A DNA stretch of 64,000 nt from NCBI GenBank assembly GCA_004017535.1, contig SAJS01000002.1, positions 62,001 to 126,000 on the forward strand, read 5' to 3'. A model generated the notes under the pieces. It was not told the origin of the DNA, searched no databases, and saw only the letters and a program-made list of their open reading frames with translations. The first letter of the stretch is position 1, and each line of letters begins with the position of its first letter. Below are positions 36,384 to 46,955 of the stretch, one piece after another. The position numbers were made by a program, and so were the translations under genes. The DNA comes from Mesorhizobium sp. (GTDB taxonomy: Bacteria; Pseudomonadota; Alphaproteobacteria; Rhizobiales; Rhizobiaceae).

Positions 36384-36731
36384 ATGGGCGCGGATGCCAA
36401 GACTGCCATGAAGGTCGAAATGACCGACGCCGCGGCAAAGCGGATCGCCAGGATCGTTTCCGGCGAACCCGGAAAGACGGCTCTGCGCGTCTCGGTGGAA
36501 GGCGGCGGCTGCTCCGGCTTTTCCTACAAATTCGACCTCGTCGCAGGTGCGAACGACGATGATGTCGCCATCGAGAAGGATGGCGCGACGATCCTCATCG
36601 ACGACCTTTCGCTGGTCTATATGGGCGGCTCGGTGATCGACTTCGTCGACGACCTGATGGGCCAGTCCTTCCAGATCAGGAACCCGAACGCGGTCGCCTC
36701 CTGCGGTTGCGGCACCAGCTTCTCCATCTGA
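36384..36731 (+). CDS. erpA: Iron-sulfur cluster insertion protein ErpA
   Basis: A-type carrier that delivers Fe-S clusters. 115 residues; the three cysteines are in GGGCSGFSY and SCGCGTSF as required. The ATG at 36384 has AAGGTG upstream; a GTG at 36375 and an ATG at 36408 are alternatives. Divergent from dgt, and xthA follows after about 160 bases. Confidence 0.94.
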   Translation: MGADAKTAMKVEMTDAAAKRIARIVSGEPGKTALRVSVEGGGCSGFSYKFDLVAGANDDDVAIEKDGATILIDDLSLVYMGGSVIDFVDDLMGQSFQIRNPNAVASCGCGTSFSI

Positions 36732-36892
36732 TCGACCGGACTTCGCAAGCCTATGACCGGTGCGAGCCGGGTAGCGCGTGCCTGTCCCCTGGCTTTGGCA
36801 GGAATGCGGCCGGACGGCCTTTCTAAAGGTCCGCGCAGGCAATACGATCCGCTTCGTCGAACGCCTTCCGTCCGAACAGCATCGAGGCCTGC

Positions 36893-37687
36893 ATGAAGAT
36901 CGTCACCTGGAACATCAACGGCGTTCGCGCCCGCATCGGCAACCTCACCCATTGGCTGACCGAAAGCGCGCCGGACATCGTTTGCCTGCAGGAGATCAAG
37001 ACGGTCGATGAGCAGTTCCCGCGCGCCGAGATCGAGGCGCTGGGCTACAATGTCGAGACCAACGGCCAGAAGAGCTTCAACGGCGTCGCCATCCTGTCGA
37101 AGCTGCCCTTCGACGAGGTCAATCGCGGCCTGCCTGGCGACGATGCCGATGACCACGCCCGCTTCATCGAAGGCGTCTTTTCCACCGACCAGGGCGCCCT
37201 GCGCGTCGCCTCGCTTTATCTGCCCAACGGCAATCCGGTCGACGATGAACGGAAGTTTTCCTACAAGCTTGCCTGGATGGCGCGGTTGGAGCGCTGGGCG
37301 GAAGAACGATTGCGGCTCGAGGAAGCGCTGGTGCTGGCCGGCGACTACAACGTCATTCCCGAACCCGCCGATGCCCGCTTTCCCGAAAACTGGCTGGGCG
37401 ATGCGCTGTTCCAGCCGCAGACGAGGCAGGCCTTCCGCCGGCTGAAGAATCTCGGCTTCACCGAGGCGGTGCGCTCGGTGACCGACTCGGCCGGCGTCTA
37501 CACCTTCTGGGACTATCAGGCCGGCGCCTGGCAGAAGAACAACGGCATCCGCATCGACCACCTGCTGCTGTCACCGGAAGCTGCCAACCGTTTCTCGTCG
37601 GCCTCGGTGGAAAAACACGTCCGCGCTTGGGAGAAGCCCTCCGATCACGTGCCGGTCGCGATCGAGCTCAGCCTGCGGCCGGCCTGA
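36893..37687 (+). CDS. xthA: Exodeoxyribonuclease III
   Basis: AP endonuclease / 3'-5' exonuclease for DNA repair. 264 residues; catalytic segments WNINGVRAR (N7), LQEIKT (E34), GDYNVIPEPAD, and SDHVPV near the C-terminus are all present. ATG at 36893. Downstream a palindromic element follows. Confidence 0.96.
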   Translation: MKIVTWNINGVRARIGNLTHWLTESAPDIVCLQEIKTVDEQFPRAEIEALGYNVETNGQKSFNGVAILSKLPFDEVNRGLPGDDADDHARFIEGVFSTDQGALRVASLYLPNGNPVDDERKFSYKLAWMARLERWAEERLRLEEALVLAGDYNVIPEPADARFPENWLGDALFQPQTRQAFRRLKNLGFTEAVRSVTDSAGVYTFWDYQAGAWQKNNGIRIDHLLLSPEAANRFSSASVEKHVRAWEKPSDHVPVAIELSLRPA

Positions 37688-37705
37688 GAAGTTCCAGTCC
37701 TTAGC

Positions 37706-37859
37706 TCAGGGTCTGTTGAGATTCAGGTTAGGCCGAGCCGAGAATGGTGGTTTCCGAGAACCGGAGCGGAGCGTACTTCAAAGTACGTGAGCACCGGAAG
37801 CGCAGGAAGCCGCCGTTCGCAGGCCGGCATCACCTGAATCTCAACAGACTGGACCCTGA
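37706..37859. repeat. 154-bp palindromic element (MITE-like)
   Basis: Perfect 18-base terminal inverted repeats gtctgttgagattcaggt (37711-37728) and its complement (37832-37849), with outer agg/cct extension. A short inner palindrome, cgtactt-caaagtacg, lies at its centre (about 37770-37785). It has no ORF and resembles the non-autonomous repeats dispersed in Mesorhizobium chromosomes. Confidence 0.85.
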
Positions 37860-37905
37860 TATCGCCACAAATCCCCTCTTTGATACGGGTTGCTGTGGGG
37901 GTTGA

Positions 37906-38199
37906 ATGGCGATCCGATTTCTTTTCAGGCCGGTCGGCCTTGCCTTGGCGCTCGCCGCGCCGGCGCCAACGTTCGCGGCACCGGCCTGTTTGGCCAACGG
38001 CAAGTCCTTCAATGTCGGCGAGACGGCGTGCCTGACGCTCGAGGGCGAAAGCCACCTCGCCCGCTGCGACATGGTTCTCAACAACACTTCCTGGACCAGG
38101 ATCAAGGACGAATGTCCGGGAGACGCGCCAAAACCGCACCCGACGACGATCTCGACCCCGACGCCGGGTCCCGCCCCGACGGAGCCGACCGAGAACTGA
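37906..38199 (+). CDS. Small secreted cysteine-containing protein
   Basis: 97 residues with a signal peptide (FRPVGLALALAAPAPTFA). The mature part has four cysteines (ACLANG, ACLTLEG, RCDMV, DECPG) that may form two disulfides, then a Thr/Pro-rich end. No family recognised. Start ATG at 37906 with GGGGGTTGA upstream. Monocistronic; it follows the palindromic element. Confidence 0.6.
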   Translation: MAIRFLFRPVGLALALAAPAPTFAAPACLANGKSFNVGETACLTLEGESHLARCDMVLNNTSWTRIKDECPGDAPKPHPTTISTPTPGPAPTEPTEN

Positions 38200-38512
38200 G
38201 GCTCGGCCGATCTCTCCCTATCCAGTTACGCCATGCACCCGTCTTCTGTGACTGGCGCGACTGATCGACCTGAGGCTTGATTGCCACGTGGGTTCCCCCA
38301 ATCCGTCGCTGCTTCGCGGCGCCACCTTTCCCCCTCCGGAGGGAGCTTTGCTGGACGAGTATTGACGGCAAAAAGCTTGGCGCCTTTCCTCTACCCTGTC
38401 GATCGGGGAGACGTGGCTCGGCGAAGCCGGGACTGAGTGGGGGTCGACCAGCGCAGCCATAAGACAATGCATGCGCCAAGCTGCCATGCACGCTATCGCG
38501 CCAAACCTGCGC
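38200..38512. other. Intergenic stretch with repeat-like sequence
   Basis: A gap of 313 bases between converging genes. About 38325-38450 reads like a degenerate rhizobial repeat (cccctccggagggag and ggctcggcgaagccggg form small palindromes). No gene or terminator with a T-run was seen. Confidence 0.4.
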
Positions 38513-39325
38513 CTACTGGTCGCCGTTGTTGCCCTTGGTCAGGATATCGTCGGCGAGCGAGATCGCGGTCCGGCGATCGGCCTCGCCGGCCGCGGCGAAC
38601 GCCTCTTCCTGCATGCTGCGGATCCAGGGCTGATCGGCCGCCGGAGCCCGCTGAAGCGCTGCCGTCATCATCGCCAGGCCGCGCACGATCTTGCCGCTCT
38701 GGAACAGGAGATTGCCGAGCGTCGCCTGCGCGCCGGCATGGCCTTTTTCGGCTGCCAGTTGCAGCCAGCGGCCGGCCTGCTTGACGCTCGCCTTCACGCC
38801 GCCCTCACCCTTGAGAAACATGCGGCCGATCTCGAACTGGGCGTTCGGATTGCGGTAGTTGGCGGCGGCGCGCATGTAATATTCCTGCGCCGCCACGTCG
38901 TTCTCCTCGACCGGCGTGCCGGGAATGCCCTTGCGCAGATAGTCGCCGAGCGCCACCAGCGCGTCCGACACGTAGCTTTCCTCCGGCGAGCCGGGCTCGA
39001 CATCCTGGTCGACGATTTCCGAGAAGAACTTGAAGGCGGCATAGTCGTCGCGCGTCACGCCGTCGCCTTCGGCATACATGCGCGCGAGCTTCCAGGTGGC
39101 GCCGATCTGGCCGTTTTCGGCGGCGTATTTATAGGCCTCGACCGCCTGGTCCTTGTGGCCGCTCTTATAGGCGGAGAAGCCGAATTGGAACACCGCCCAC
39201 GGGCTCGACTGCGGCTTCACGCCGGTCTTGTCGTCGAACACCTTGTCGTCGAAGGCCATGGCCTGCCCGACGGCGCCCAAGGTCGCAAGCGCGACCAGTG
39301 CCGAAAAGACAGACGACCTCAACAT
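38513..39325 (-). CDS. exoR: ExoR-like periplasmic Sel1-repeat protein
   Basis: 270 residues with a signal peptide ending near AMAF, then Sel1/TPR-like repeats (AFKFFSEIV; YMRAAANYRNPNAQFEIG; RWLQLAAEKGHAGAQATLG). The length, N-terminus (MAFDD after cleavage) and repeat layout match ExoR of Sinorhizobium, the periplasmic inhibitor of the ExoS-ChvI two-component system that controls exopolysaccharide and motility. The start at 39325 follows the ilvD stop by one base; an ATG 15 bases earlier overlaps ilvD. ExoS/ChvI are not in this window. Confidence 0.78.
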   Translation of the reverse strand: MLRSSVFSALVALATLGAVGQAMAFDDKVFDDKTGVKPQSSPWAVFQFGFSAYKSGHKDQAVEAYKYAAENGQIGATWKLARMYAEGDGVTRDDYAAFKFFSEIVDQDVEPGSPEESYVSDALVALGDYLRKGIPGTPVEENDVAAQEYYMRAAANYRNPNAQFEIGRMFLKGEGGVKASVKQAGRWLQLAAEKGHAGAQATLGNLLFQSGKIVRGLAMMTAALQRAPAADQPWIRSMQEEAFAAAGEADRRTAISLADDILTKGNNGDQ

Positions 39326-39326
39326 C

Positions 39327-41051
39327 TCAGATGTCCGCATAGCAGTGCGTTTCTTGGGCCGCGCCCGGATGAGTCACCGCGCCGTCGCGGGCCGGCCCTA
39401 CCGTTTGCGCATATTTCCAGATCGCGCCGGACTGGTAGTCGGTCTTGCGCGGCTTCCATTTCTTTGCCCGGGCCGCCAGCTCGGCGTCCGACAGGGCCAC
39501 TTCGATCGTGCCGTTCACGGCGTCGATCGAGATCACATCGCCATCCTTGATCAGCCCGATCGGACCGCCGACCGCCGCCTCCGGCCCGACATGGCCGATG
39601 CAGAAGCCGCGCGTGGCGCCCGAGAAGCGTCCGTCGGTGATCAGCGCCACCTTGCCGCCCATGCCCTGGCCGTAGAGCGCAGCCGTCGTTGACAGCATCT
39701 CGCGCATGCCCGGACCGCCGCGCGGCCCCTCATAGCGGATGACGAGAACCTCGCCCTCCCGGTAGTTGCGTTGCGTGACCGCTTCGAAGCACTCCTCCTC
39801 CGAATCGAAGCAGCGCGCCGGCCCTGAGAATTTCAGTTCCGACATGCCCGCGACCTTCACGATCGCACCTTCGGGGGCAAGGTTGCCCTTCAAGCCCACA
39901 ACGCCGCCTGTCTTGGTGATCGGCCGATTGGCGGGACGCACAACATCCTGGCTCTCATTCCAGGCAACGTGCTCCATATTTTCGGCCAAAGTGCGGCCAG
40001 TGACCGTCATGCAGTCGCCATGCAGATAGCCGTGATCGAGCAGCGTCTTCATCAGCAGCGGAATGCCGCCGGCCTCGAACATGTCCTTGGCGACATATTT
40101 GCCGCCCGGCTTAAGGTCGGCGATATAGGGCGTCTTCTCGAAGATCGCGGCCACGTCGAAGAGGTCGAACTTGATGCCGGCCTCATGCGCGATCGCCGGC
40201 AGATGCAGCGCCGCATTGGTCGAGCCGCCGGTGGCGGACACCACGGTTGCGGCGTTCTCCAGCGCCTTGCGCGTGACGATGTCGCGCGGCCGGATGTTTT
40301 TCGCGATCAGCTCCACGACCTTTTCGCCCGAGGCGAAATTGAAGCGGTCGCGCATCTCATAGGGCGCCGGCGCGCCGCAGGAATAGGGCAGTGCCAGGCC
40401 GATCGCCTCGGCGACTGTGGCCATGGTGTTGGCGGTGAACTGAGCGCCGCAGGAACCGGCCGAAGGACAGGCCACCTGCTCGATCTCAAGCAGTTCGGCA
40501 TCGCTGATCGTGCCCACCGAATGCTGGCCGACCGCCTCGAACACGTCCTGCACGGTGATCTGCCGGCCGCGATAGCTGCCGGGCAGGATCGAGCCGCCAT
40601 AGATGAAGATCGACGGCACGTTGAGACGCACCATCGCCATCATCATGCCGGGCAGCGACTTGTCGCAGCCGGCAAGCCCGACAAGGGCGTCATAGCAATG
40701 GCCGCGCATGGTGAGCTCGACCGAATCGGCGATCACCTCGCGCGACACCAGCGACGACTTCATGCCCTGGTGGCCCATGGCGATGCCGTCAGTGACGGTG
40801 ATGGTGCAGAATTCGCGCGGCGTGCCGTTGGCGGCCGCCACGCCCTTCTTGACCACCTGCGCCTGGCGCATCAGCGAGATGTTGCAGGGCGCAGCCTCAT
40901 TCCAGCAGCTCGCGACCCCGACCAAAGGCTGCGCGATCTCGGCCGCCGACAGGCCCATTGCATAGAGGTAGGAACGATGCGGCGCCCGCGCCGGACCTTC
41001 GGTCACGTAGCGGCTGGGCAGCTTGGCCTTGGAGATTGCCTTGGCGTCCAT
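39327..41051 (-). CDS. ilvD: Dihydroxy-acid dehydratase
   Basis: Fe-S enzyme of branched-chain amino acid synthesis. 574 residues; cluster cysteines sit in [19 protein letters not shown] and [14 protein letters not shown]. The ATG at 41051 has GGACGAG upstream; the longer frame adds no conserved residues. exoR follows one base after the stop. Confidence 0.97.
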   Translation of the reverse strand: MDAKAISKAKLPSRYVTEGPARAPHRSYLYAMGLSAAEIAQPLVGVASCWNEAAPCNISLMRQAQVVKKGVAAANGTPREFCTITVTDGIAMGHQGMKSSLVSREVIADSVELTMRGHCYDALVGLAGCDKSLPGMMMAMVRLNVPSIFIYGGSILPGSYRGRQITVQDVFEAVGQHSVGTISDAELLEIEQVACPSAGSCGAQFTANTMATVAEAIGLALPYSCGAPAPYEMRDRFNFASGEKVVELIAKNIRPRDIVTRKALENAATVVSATGGSTNAALHLPAIAHEAGIKFDLFDVAAIFEKTPYIADLKPGGKYVAKDMFEAGGIPLLMKTLLDHGYLHGDCMTVTGRTLAENMEHVAWNESQDVVRPANRPITKTGGVVGLKGNLAPEGAIVKVAGMSELKFSGPARCFDSEEECFEAVTQRNYREGEVLVIRYEGPRGGPGMREMLSTTAALYGQGMGGKVALITDGRFSGATRGFCIGHVGPEAAVGGPIGLIKDGDVISIDAVNGTIEVALSDAELAARAKKWKPRKTDYQSGAIWKYAQTVGPARDGAVTHPGAAQETHCYADI

Positions 41052-41293
41052 ACTCGTCCTTGCCGCACACCCCGCGGCCGGTCCCCTCGCCGCGCCAACC
41101 TGGCACGCATCCCGGGACATATCTCGGGTGCTCCGGGTTTATGGCGGGAAATGGGCAGTTCCCTCGGCAAGCCCGTTAGTCCGGGGGTTGTTCATAAACT
41201 GTTGCCGAAACGTCACAATCGCATTGGGCGCCGGTTGCGCGGTGAATCTGCAACAATGGGCAGAGAGACAAGGCTGAAGCGCCATCGACACAA

Positions 41294-41326
41294 CAAAAAA
41301 GGCCGAGCATTGCCCGGCCTTTTTCG
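41294..41326. terminator. Bidirectional rho-independent terminator
   Basis: Arms AAAAAGGCCG (41296-41305) and CGGCCTTTTT (41315-41324) with T-runs on both sides. On the minus strand it ends the fadL-like gene (stop at 41342). Confidence 0.85.
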
Positions 41327-41341
41327 TTCAGATTGAAGCAG

Positions 41342-42610
41342 TTACCATTTGACCTTGAACGATCCTGAAACTGCTGAAACGAGATCGTTGCCGAAGTCGG
41401 CGGTATAGTCGGTGCCGTAGGTAACGCCGTCCGAGCCGACGACCGAGTGGATGTGCCCGCTGGTAAGCACACCCAAAGCGCCACCGAGGCGAAGCTCCAC
41501 GTTCTGGGTCGGAGTGTAAGCCACACCAGCGCTGAGGGTCCACGTATCTGTCTGCGCGCTGAGGCCAGTCGTCGTACCACGATCCCAAGTAATACCGGCG
41601 GCCCCACTCCATTGATCGTTGAACTTGTGGCCGACGCCCGCCGCGACCGTCCAGCCGTCACGGTAGAGCAAGTCGAGCGACGTAAGCCTCAGGGCGCTTG
41701 TCGTAGTGCAGGTCGCGGCGCCGGTCGGACAGAACGGAATGCTCTGCAATACGCTCCAGTCGATCCATTTGATGGACCCAAAAGCCAACCAACCGGGGGC
41801 TATGCCGGACTGAAGCTTGAGTTCCACCGACTGCGGAACCTCCGAGGAACCGCTGACATCGGTGACCCGGCCCAAAAACGGATTTAACGGATTGATGAAC
41901 CCTGGAACCTGAGTCAGATCGAGTGTCCCACTCAGGTTGTCGAGCTTGACAGCCGAATTATAAACCAGGCTGGCCCGCAGCGCGATGTCTGGAATTTCAT
42001 AAGCTACCCCCGCGCGCCATCCCCATCCGTCCCCCTCAAGATCAAGACGTCCGATGCCCGTACCGAAGAGTGCCGGAATGGGTGCGACCAGCTGTTCCTT
42101 GAAGCCGGACACATTTTCATGGAACACCCCACCGATGAAGCGAAACTGCCCCTTGCTGAGGTCCATCTTGTACGAGCAGGTCGCACCAAAGGCTTCGCTC
42201 TTTACCTCTGTATCGACATTGCCTTGCGCACCTGCCCAGTTTGCACCAGGATTGCTGGACACGCCGATCGGTTGGGAGTAGTCGCCCAAGCAATCGATGG
42301 GACCCATGCCGACCTTGATGCCTACATTTGGCACCCAATAGTTTTCGGTGTCATGGTTTGTGCTTGATCTGCCCAGTGCAGTGAGATCGCCGTCAGAAGG
42401 ATCCGCATCCTTTACATTCTTGAGCTCCCGTTTCGGCATAACGTAGGTGCCCGTGACTTCGCCGGTGACCTGCGCGGGATCGAACAGCAGATCGATGTCG
42501 TACCAGCCGCGTTCCAGGCCGCCGGCATGCGCGGGATGCATCACGGCTCCGACCATGGCGATCGAAAAGCACCCTGCCCCCAGCAGTGCTTTGAGACGCA
42601 AAATATTCAT
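41342..42610 (-). CDS. FadL/OmpP1/TodX family outer membrane transporter
   Basis: 422-residue outer membrane beta-barrel for uptake of long-chain fatty acids or other hydrophobic molecules. Signal peptide MNILRLKALLGAGCFSIAMV then the mature N-terminal plug region; 'VAYEIPDIALRASLVY' and 'GWTVAAGVGHKFNDQWSGAA' are family segments, and it ends with a Trp (KVKW). GGGGAGGGATTT is a strong ribosome-binding site. Own terminator; the upstream region is free of genes. Confidence 0.9.
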   Translation of the reverse strand: MNILRLKALLGAGCFSIAMVGAVMHPAHAGGLERGWYDIDLLFDPAQVTGEVTGTYVMPKRELKNVKDADPSDGDLTALGRSSTNHDTENYWVPNVGIKVGMGPIDCLGDYSQPIGVSSNPGANWAGAQGNVDTEVKSEAFGATCSYKMDLSKGQFRFIGGVFHENVSGFKEQLVAPIPALFGTGIGRLDLEGDGWGWRAGVAYEIPDIALRASLVYNSAVKLDNLSGTLDLTQVPGFINPLNPFLGRVTDVSGSSEVPQSVELKLQSGIAPGWLAFGSIKWIDWSVLQSIPFCPTGAATCTTTSALRLTSLDLLYRDGWTVAAGVGHKFNDQWSGAAGITWDRGTTTGLSAQTDTWTLSAGVAYTPTQNVELRLGGALGVLTSGHIHSVVGSDGVTYGTDYTADFGNDLVSAVSGSFKVKW

Positions 42611-42971
42611 GGAAATCCCTCCCCAAATACCAGTGGCTCAAGCTAGAACCAATTCGGGTTAACGACGCAACAACGATTTCAAGAGCTGTACATGTACATC
42701 TTGACAGCCCGCAATTTTGCCATGGTGGTTGGCGCCTCAATTGGCGCGAAAATCGCGTCAACGGGCATCAAACGATCTTAAAAATCTGAAGGACCCATCC
42801 AAAACAGGGCAAAAATGGCCGTTTTCTGGGCCAGAAGGATACATTGTTACATTATGGCAACAATGCGACCCAAACTTTCCGTTTACGTCAAAATTAACGT
42901 AGCGGCACGCCCATTTTCGAGGCAGCTAACGTACCGGAAAGTGCCTCCGCGCTGAAGGCGATTCTTGCCGC
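42611..42971. other. Upstream region of the FadL-like gene
   Basis: About 360 bases between fadL and valS ends, so it is the promoter region of the FadL-like gene (minus strand). A 12-base perfect palindrome tgtacatgtaca is at 42687-42698. The remainder, around 42760-42900, is AT-richer and without ORF. Confidence 0.5.
42687..42698. promoter_or_regulatory. Perfect palindrome, candidate operator
   Basis: TGTACATGTACA lies about 80 bases upstream of the FadL-like start codon. A perfect 12-base dyad in an otherwise gene-free leader is a reasonable regulator site; the regulator is unknown. Confidence 0.35.
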
Positions 42972-45755
42972 TCAGCCGGCGTCGCGAACCCTTGTCAAAG
43001 CCACCGAAAGCTTCTCCTGCGCCTCGCGATATTCGGCGAGTTTCTCGCGCTCGGCTTCGACCACCTCTTCCGGCGCGTTGGCGACGAACTTTTCGTTGGA
43101 AAGCTTCTTGTGCAGGCGGGCGATCTCCTCGGTCACCTTGGCCAGTTCCTTCTGAAGCCGCGCGGCCTCGGCCTGGAGGTCGATCAGGCTGCCGAGCGGC
43201 AGGCTTATCGTCGCCTCGTTGAGCACGATCTGTGCCGAGCCCTTTGGCGGCGCGTCGACCAACGCGATATCGCCGACGCGCGCCAGCCGCTTGATCGCCT
43301 GGGCGTGACGCTCCAGCCGCTCCTGCGTCAGCGTGTTGGCGCCGATCACCATCAGCGGCGCGATGGCCGCCGGCGGCACGTTCATCTCCGACCGCACCGA
43401 GCGGATGCCGGAGACAAGGTCGACCAGCCAGTTGATGTCGGCGGCAGCCTCTTCGTCCTCGAAGTCGGGCGACGGCCAGGCGGCATGGCAAAGCAGCGAG
43501 GAGCGCTCCTTGCCCTCGCCGGCGGTCTGCGACCACAGCTCCTCGGTCATGAACGGCATCATCGGATGCAGCAGCTTGTAGATCTCGTCGAGCACGAAGG
43601 CGACGCAGGCCCGGCTCTCGGCCTTGGCGGCCTCGTCCGTGCCCATGAACACCGGCTTCAGCAGCTCCAGATACCAGTCGCAGAACAGGTTCCAGACGAA
43701 GCGATAGGCCGCACCGGCCGCCTCGTTGAAACGATAGCTGGTGATGCCTTCGGTGACCGCGCCCGCCGCCCGCGTCAGCTCGGTCAGGATCCAGCGATTG
43801 ACCGGCAGCTTGGCGTCGTTCAGCCAGAACTCGTCATTGCGCGCAACCTCGTTCATCTCGGCGAAGCGCGTCGCGTTCCACAGCTTGGTGCCGAAATTGC
43901 GGTAGCCGGCGATGCGTGCCGGATCGAGCTTCACGTCGCGCCCTTGAGCCGCCATCACGGTCAGCGTGAAGCGCAGCGCGTCGGCGCCGTATTCCTCGAT
44001 CAGGTCAAGCGGATCGATGACGTTGCCCTTCGACTTCGACATCTTGGCGCCGTTCTTGTCGCGCACCAGCGCATGCACATAGACGGTGTGGAACGGCTCC
44101 TCGTCCATGAAGTGCAGGCCCATCATCATCATGCGGGCGACCCAGAAGAAGATGATGTCGAAGCCGGTCACCAGCACGTCGGTCTGGTAATAGGTCTTGA
44201 GCTCGGGCGTCTGGTCAGGCCAGCCGAGCGTCGAGAACGGCCACAGCGCCGAGGAGAACCAGGTGTCGAGAACGTCCTCGTCGCGGGTCAGGATCTCGCC
44301 CGGCTGAAAATTCTCGAGCTTGTCCTCGACCCAGGCCTTCCACGGCCCTTCCAGCGCCAGGTAATATTCAACCGCCGCCGCTAAAGCCTCTTCCTCGGTC
44401 TTCTCGACGAAGACATGCCCGTCAGGTCCATACCAGGCCGGGATCTGGTGGCCCCACCAGAGCTGGCGCGAAATGCACCAGGGCTGGATGTTCTCCATCC
44501 AGTCGAAATAGGTCTTTTCCCAGTTCTTCGGCACGAAGTTCGTGCGGCCCTCGCGCACCGAGGCGATCGCCGGCTTGGCGAGCTCGGCGGCGTTGACATA
44601 CCATTGGTCGGTCAGGAACGGCTCGATCGGCACGCCGCCGCGGTCGCCATGCGGCACGGTATGCCGGTGCGGCTCGATCTTGTCGAGGAACCCGCCGGCT
44701 TCCATCAACTCGACGACCTTCTTGCGGGCCGCGAAGCGGTCGAGCCCGTCGAGTTCGTCCCAGACGGCCTGGCGCTCCGGCGTGACCTCGAGGCCGGCGA
44801 GGAAATCCTCATTGTCCTTGAGCTTGATGGCGGCTTCGACCGTCAGGATGTTTATGGCCGGCAATTTGTGACGCTTGCCGACCTCGAAATCGTTGAAGTC
44901 GTGCGCCGGCGTGATCTTGACCGCGCCGGAGCCCTTCTCCGGATCGGAATATTCGTCCGCCACGATCGGTATCTTGCGGCCGACGATGGGCAGCACGACG
45001 TTGCGGCCGACCAGATCGGTGAAGCGCTCGTCACCCGGATGCACGGCAACCGCCGTATCGCCAAGCATCGTCTCGGGGCGCGTCGTGGCGACCGTGATGA
45101 AGGTCTTCGGGTTCTCCGGGTCGAACGCTTCGCCTTCGATCGGGTAACGGAAGTGCCAAAGATTGCCGTTGACCTCGTGCTGCTCGACCTCGAGGTCGGA
45201 AATGGCCGTCAGCAGCTTGGGGTCCCAGTTCACAAGGCGCTTGTCCTTGTAGATGAGGCCTTCCTTATAGAGCGTGACGAAGACTTCCAGCACCGCCTTG
45301 GACAGGCCTTCATCCATGGTGAAGCGTTCGCGCGACCAGTCGGCCGAGGCGCCGAGCCGCTTCAGCTGGTTGAAAATCGCGCCGCCGGACTCGGCCTTCC
45401 ACTCCCAGACCTTCTCGATGAATTGCTCGCGCGTCAGATCGCGGCGGTGGATCTGCCTTTCCATGAGCTGGCGCTCGACCACCATCTGCGTGGCGATGCC
45501 GGCGTGATCCATGCCGGGCTGCCAGAGCACGTTCTTGCCGCGCATGCGCTCGAAGCGCACCAAAATGTCCTGCAGCGTGTTGTTGAGCGCATGGCCCATA
45601 TGCAGCGAGCCGGTGACGTTCGGCGGCGGAATGACGATGGTGAAGGCTTCCGCCCCTTCCTCCGCGCCGGCGCCGGCCCGGAAGGCGTCGGCCTCTTCCC
45701 AGATTTTGGCGATCTTCGGCTCGACGGTCTTGGCGTCGTAGGTCTTTTCAAGCAT
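42972..45755 (-). CDS. valS: Valyl-tRNA synthetase
   Basis: Class I synthetase, 927 residues. HIGH motif in [19 protein letters not shown] (about residues 47-65), KMSKSKGN near 545; a C-terminal coiled coil is present. The ATG at 45755 is chosen because the family N-terminus (MLEKTYDAK) begins there. There is no Shine-Dalgarno: the leader reads GGACCTCCTCC just before ATG. Confidence 0.97.
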   Translation of the reverse strand: MLEKTYDAKTVEPKIAKIWEEADAFRAGAGAEEGAEAFTIVIPPPNVTGSLHMGHALNNTLQDILVRFERMRGKNVLWQPGMDHAGIATQMVVERQLMERQIHRRDLTREQFIEKVWEWKAESGGAIFNQLKRLGASADWSRERFTMDEGLSKAVLEVFVTLYKEGLIYKDKRLVNWDPKLLTAISDLEVEQHEVNGNLWHFRYPIEGEAFDPENPKTFITVATTRPETMLGDTAVAVHPGDERFTDLVGRNVVLPIVGRKIPIVADEYSDPEKGSGAVKITPAHDFNDFEVGKRHKLPAINILTVEAAIKLKDNEDFLAGLEVTPERQAVWDELDGLDRFAARKKVVELMEAGGFLDKIEPHRHTVPHGDRGGVPIEPFLTDQWYVNAAELAKPAIASVREGRTNFVPKNWEKTYFDWMENIQPWCISRQLWWGHQIPAWYGPDGHVFVEKTEEEALAAAVEYYLALEGPWKAWVEDKLENFQPGEILTRDEDVLDTWFSSALWPFSTLGWPDQTPELKTYYQTDVLVTGFDIIFFWVARMMMMGLHFMDEEPFHTVYVHALVRDKNGAKMSKSKGNVIDPLDLIEEYGADALRFTLTVMAAQGRDVKLDPARIAGYRNFGTKLWNATRFAEMNEVARNDEFWLNDAKLPVNRWILTELTRAAGAVTEGITSYRFNEAAGAAYRFVWNLFCDWYLELLKPVFMGTDEAAKAESRACVAFVLDEIYKLLHPMMPFMTEELWSQTAGEGKERSSLLCHAAWPSPDFEDEEAAADINWLVDLVSGIRSVRSEMNVPPAAIAPLMVIGANTLTQERLERHAQAIKRLARVGDIALVDAPPKGSAQIVLNEATISLPLGSLIDLQAEAARLQKELAKVTEEIARLHKKLSNEKFVANAPEEVVEAEREKLAEYREAQEKLSVALTRVRDAG

Positions 45756-45790
45756 GGAGGAGGTCCGAACTGTCGGTAACAAGCGTCCGG

Positions 45791-45819
45791 TGTAAATCGG
45801 AAGGTTTTGGCCGAGTCAA
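45791..45819 (-). promoter_or_regulatory. valS promoter (sigma-70 type)
   Basis: TTGACT (45814-45819) and TTTACA (45791-45796) with a 17-base spacer on the minus strand, predicting a leader of about 30 bases before the valS ATG. Confidence 0.6.
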
Positions 45820-45966
45820 CCGCGAGAGCAGCAATCACTGCCACAGATAGGCCTACCTCGACCGACGACAATCCCGGCAGAGCGGAGCTACGCGCGCTCA
45901 CCTGAGTGCCTGGAACAAGGGGCACCAACCAAAGGCGGCGCTTTTCAGCCTGCGTGTTACGGCAGC

Positions 45967-46797
45967 CTACTGCGCGCCGCGCGCCACGCGCTCGATCTCT
46001 TCGCGCACCAGCCTTTCGACCAGCGTCGGCAGGTTGTTGTCGAGCCAATCCTGCAGCATCGGCCGCAGCATCTCTTCGGCCATTTCATCGAAGCTCTTCT
46101 TGCCGCGGCTGGCAAAGGCATCGGAAAGCTCGCCGAACGCGGCGGCAACCTGCCTGCCCGTGTGCTCGGAAAGGATCGCGGGACGGGAAGGCTGAGCCTC
46201 GGGCGCGGAGGACTGGGGAGCGCCGGCATGCGCAACGGCTTCGACCGCGGGCTCTTCCTTGTCGATCTCGACCCGCGGCGCGGCTTCCGGAGCCCGCACA
46301 GCCGGCTTCGCTGTAACGGTGCTGCCTCCGGCCGCGGCGATTTCTCGCCGCCAATCGGCGACAATGGTCTCGGCGGTCTGCGGCGCGTTTGCGGCGGCGG
46401 GCCTGTTGGCGGCTGCCGGCGCGCTCGGCTCGGCCGCGCGCGTGGCACCAGTCTCCGCCGGGGTCGTCGGAGCCGGCGCCGCCTTCACCGGCTCCGGGCG
46501 AGCCTCGGCGCGCGCAAGCACGGGATCGGTCGCGGCAAGCTGAGCCTGAACTTCAGCCAGCGTCGCCGGCCTGCGGGGACCGGCATCGGGATGCAGTTCG
46601 GAACGAAAGGCGTCGACCTCGACAGCGGGTACGGCAGCGGGGGGAATATTGACGACGGCCGGTTCCAGGTCCTGCCGCAACTCACCGGCCTCGGCCGGCT
46701 GCTTGCGACCGGTATCGCTGTCCTCGATGATCCTTCGGATGGAAGCCAGTATCTCTTCCATGGAAGGTTCGCGCTGCGCGCTGCTTGCCGTCGCCAT
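45967..46797 (-). CDS. popZ: Polar organising protein PopZ (DUF2497)
   Basis: 276 residues. N-terminal helix EPSMEEILASIRRIIEDSD and C-terminal helices (EMLRPMLQDWLDNNLPTLVE, then RLVREEIERVARG) are the PopZ signatures; the middle is Pro/Ala/Glu-rich and disordered. PopZ forms a polar matrix that anchors chromosomes in alphaproteobacteria. ATG at 46797 (a GTG two codons earlier also exists). Upstream of valS, in the same direction. Confidence 0.93.
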   Translation of the reverse strand: MATASSAQREPSMEEILASIRRIIEDSDTGRKQPAEAGELRQDLEPAVVNIPPAAVPAVEVDAFRSELHPDAGPRRPATLAEVQAQLAATDPVLARAEARPEPVKAAPAPTTPAETGATRAAEPSAPAAANRPAAANAPQTAETIVADWRREIAAAGGSTVTAKPAVRAPEAAPRVEIDKEEPAVEAVAHAGAPQSSAPEAQPSRPAILSEHTGRQVAAAFGELSDAFASRGKKSFDEMAEEMLRPMLQDWLDNNLPTLVERLVREEIERVARGAQ

Positions 46798-46955
46798 CGT
46801 CACATCCGCCGCCCTTGTGACCTACTACGCAATTCCGTTCCTGCCCGGACCGGAATTCGAATCAATGGAGACAGCGTAACCGACCGATTGCCATCCGAGA
46901 ATCCCCAATCTGGGGACTCTTTGGATTTCAACAGATTAGGGGATTTCAACAGATT

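Noticed and set aside
39969-41336. Long plus-strand frame antisense to ilvD
   Set aside because: IlvD cysteine motifs prove the minus strand.
42611-42971. Riboswitch upstream of the FadL-like gene
   Set aside because: No recognisable conserved aptamer; only one short palindrome.
44415-45779. Long plus-strand frame antisense to valS
   Set aside because: ValS HIGH and KMSKS motifs on the minus strand; no sense in the antisense product.
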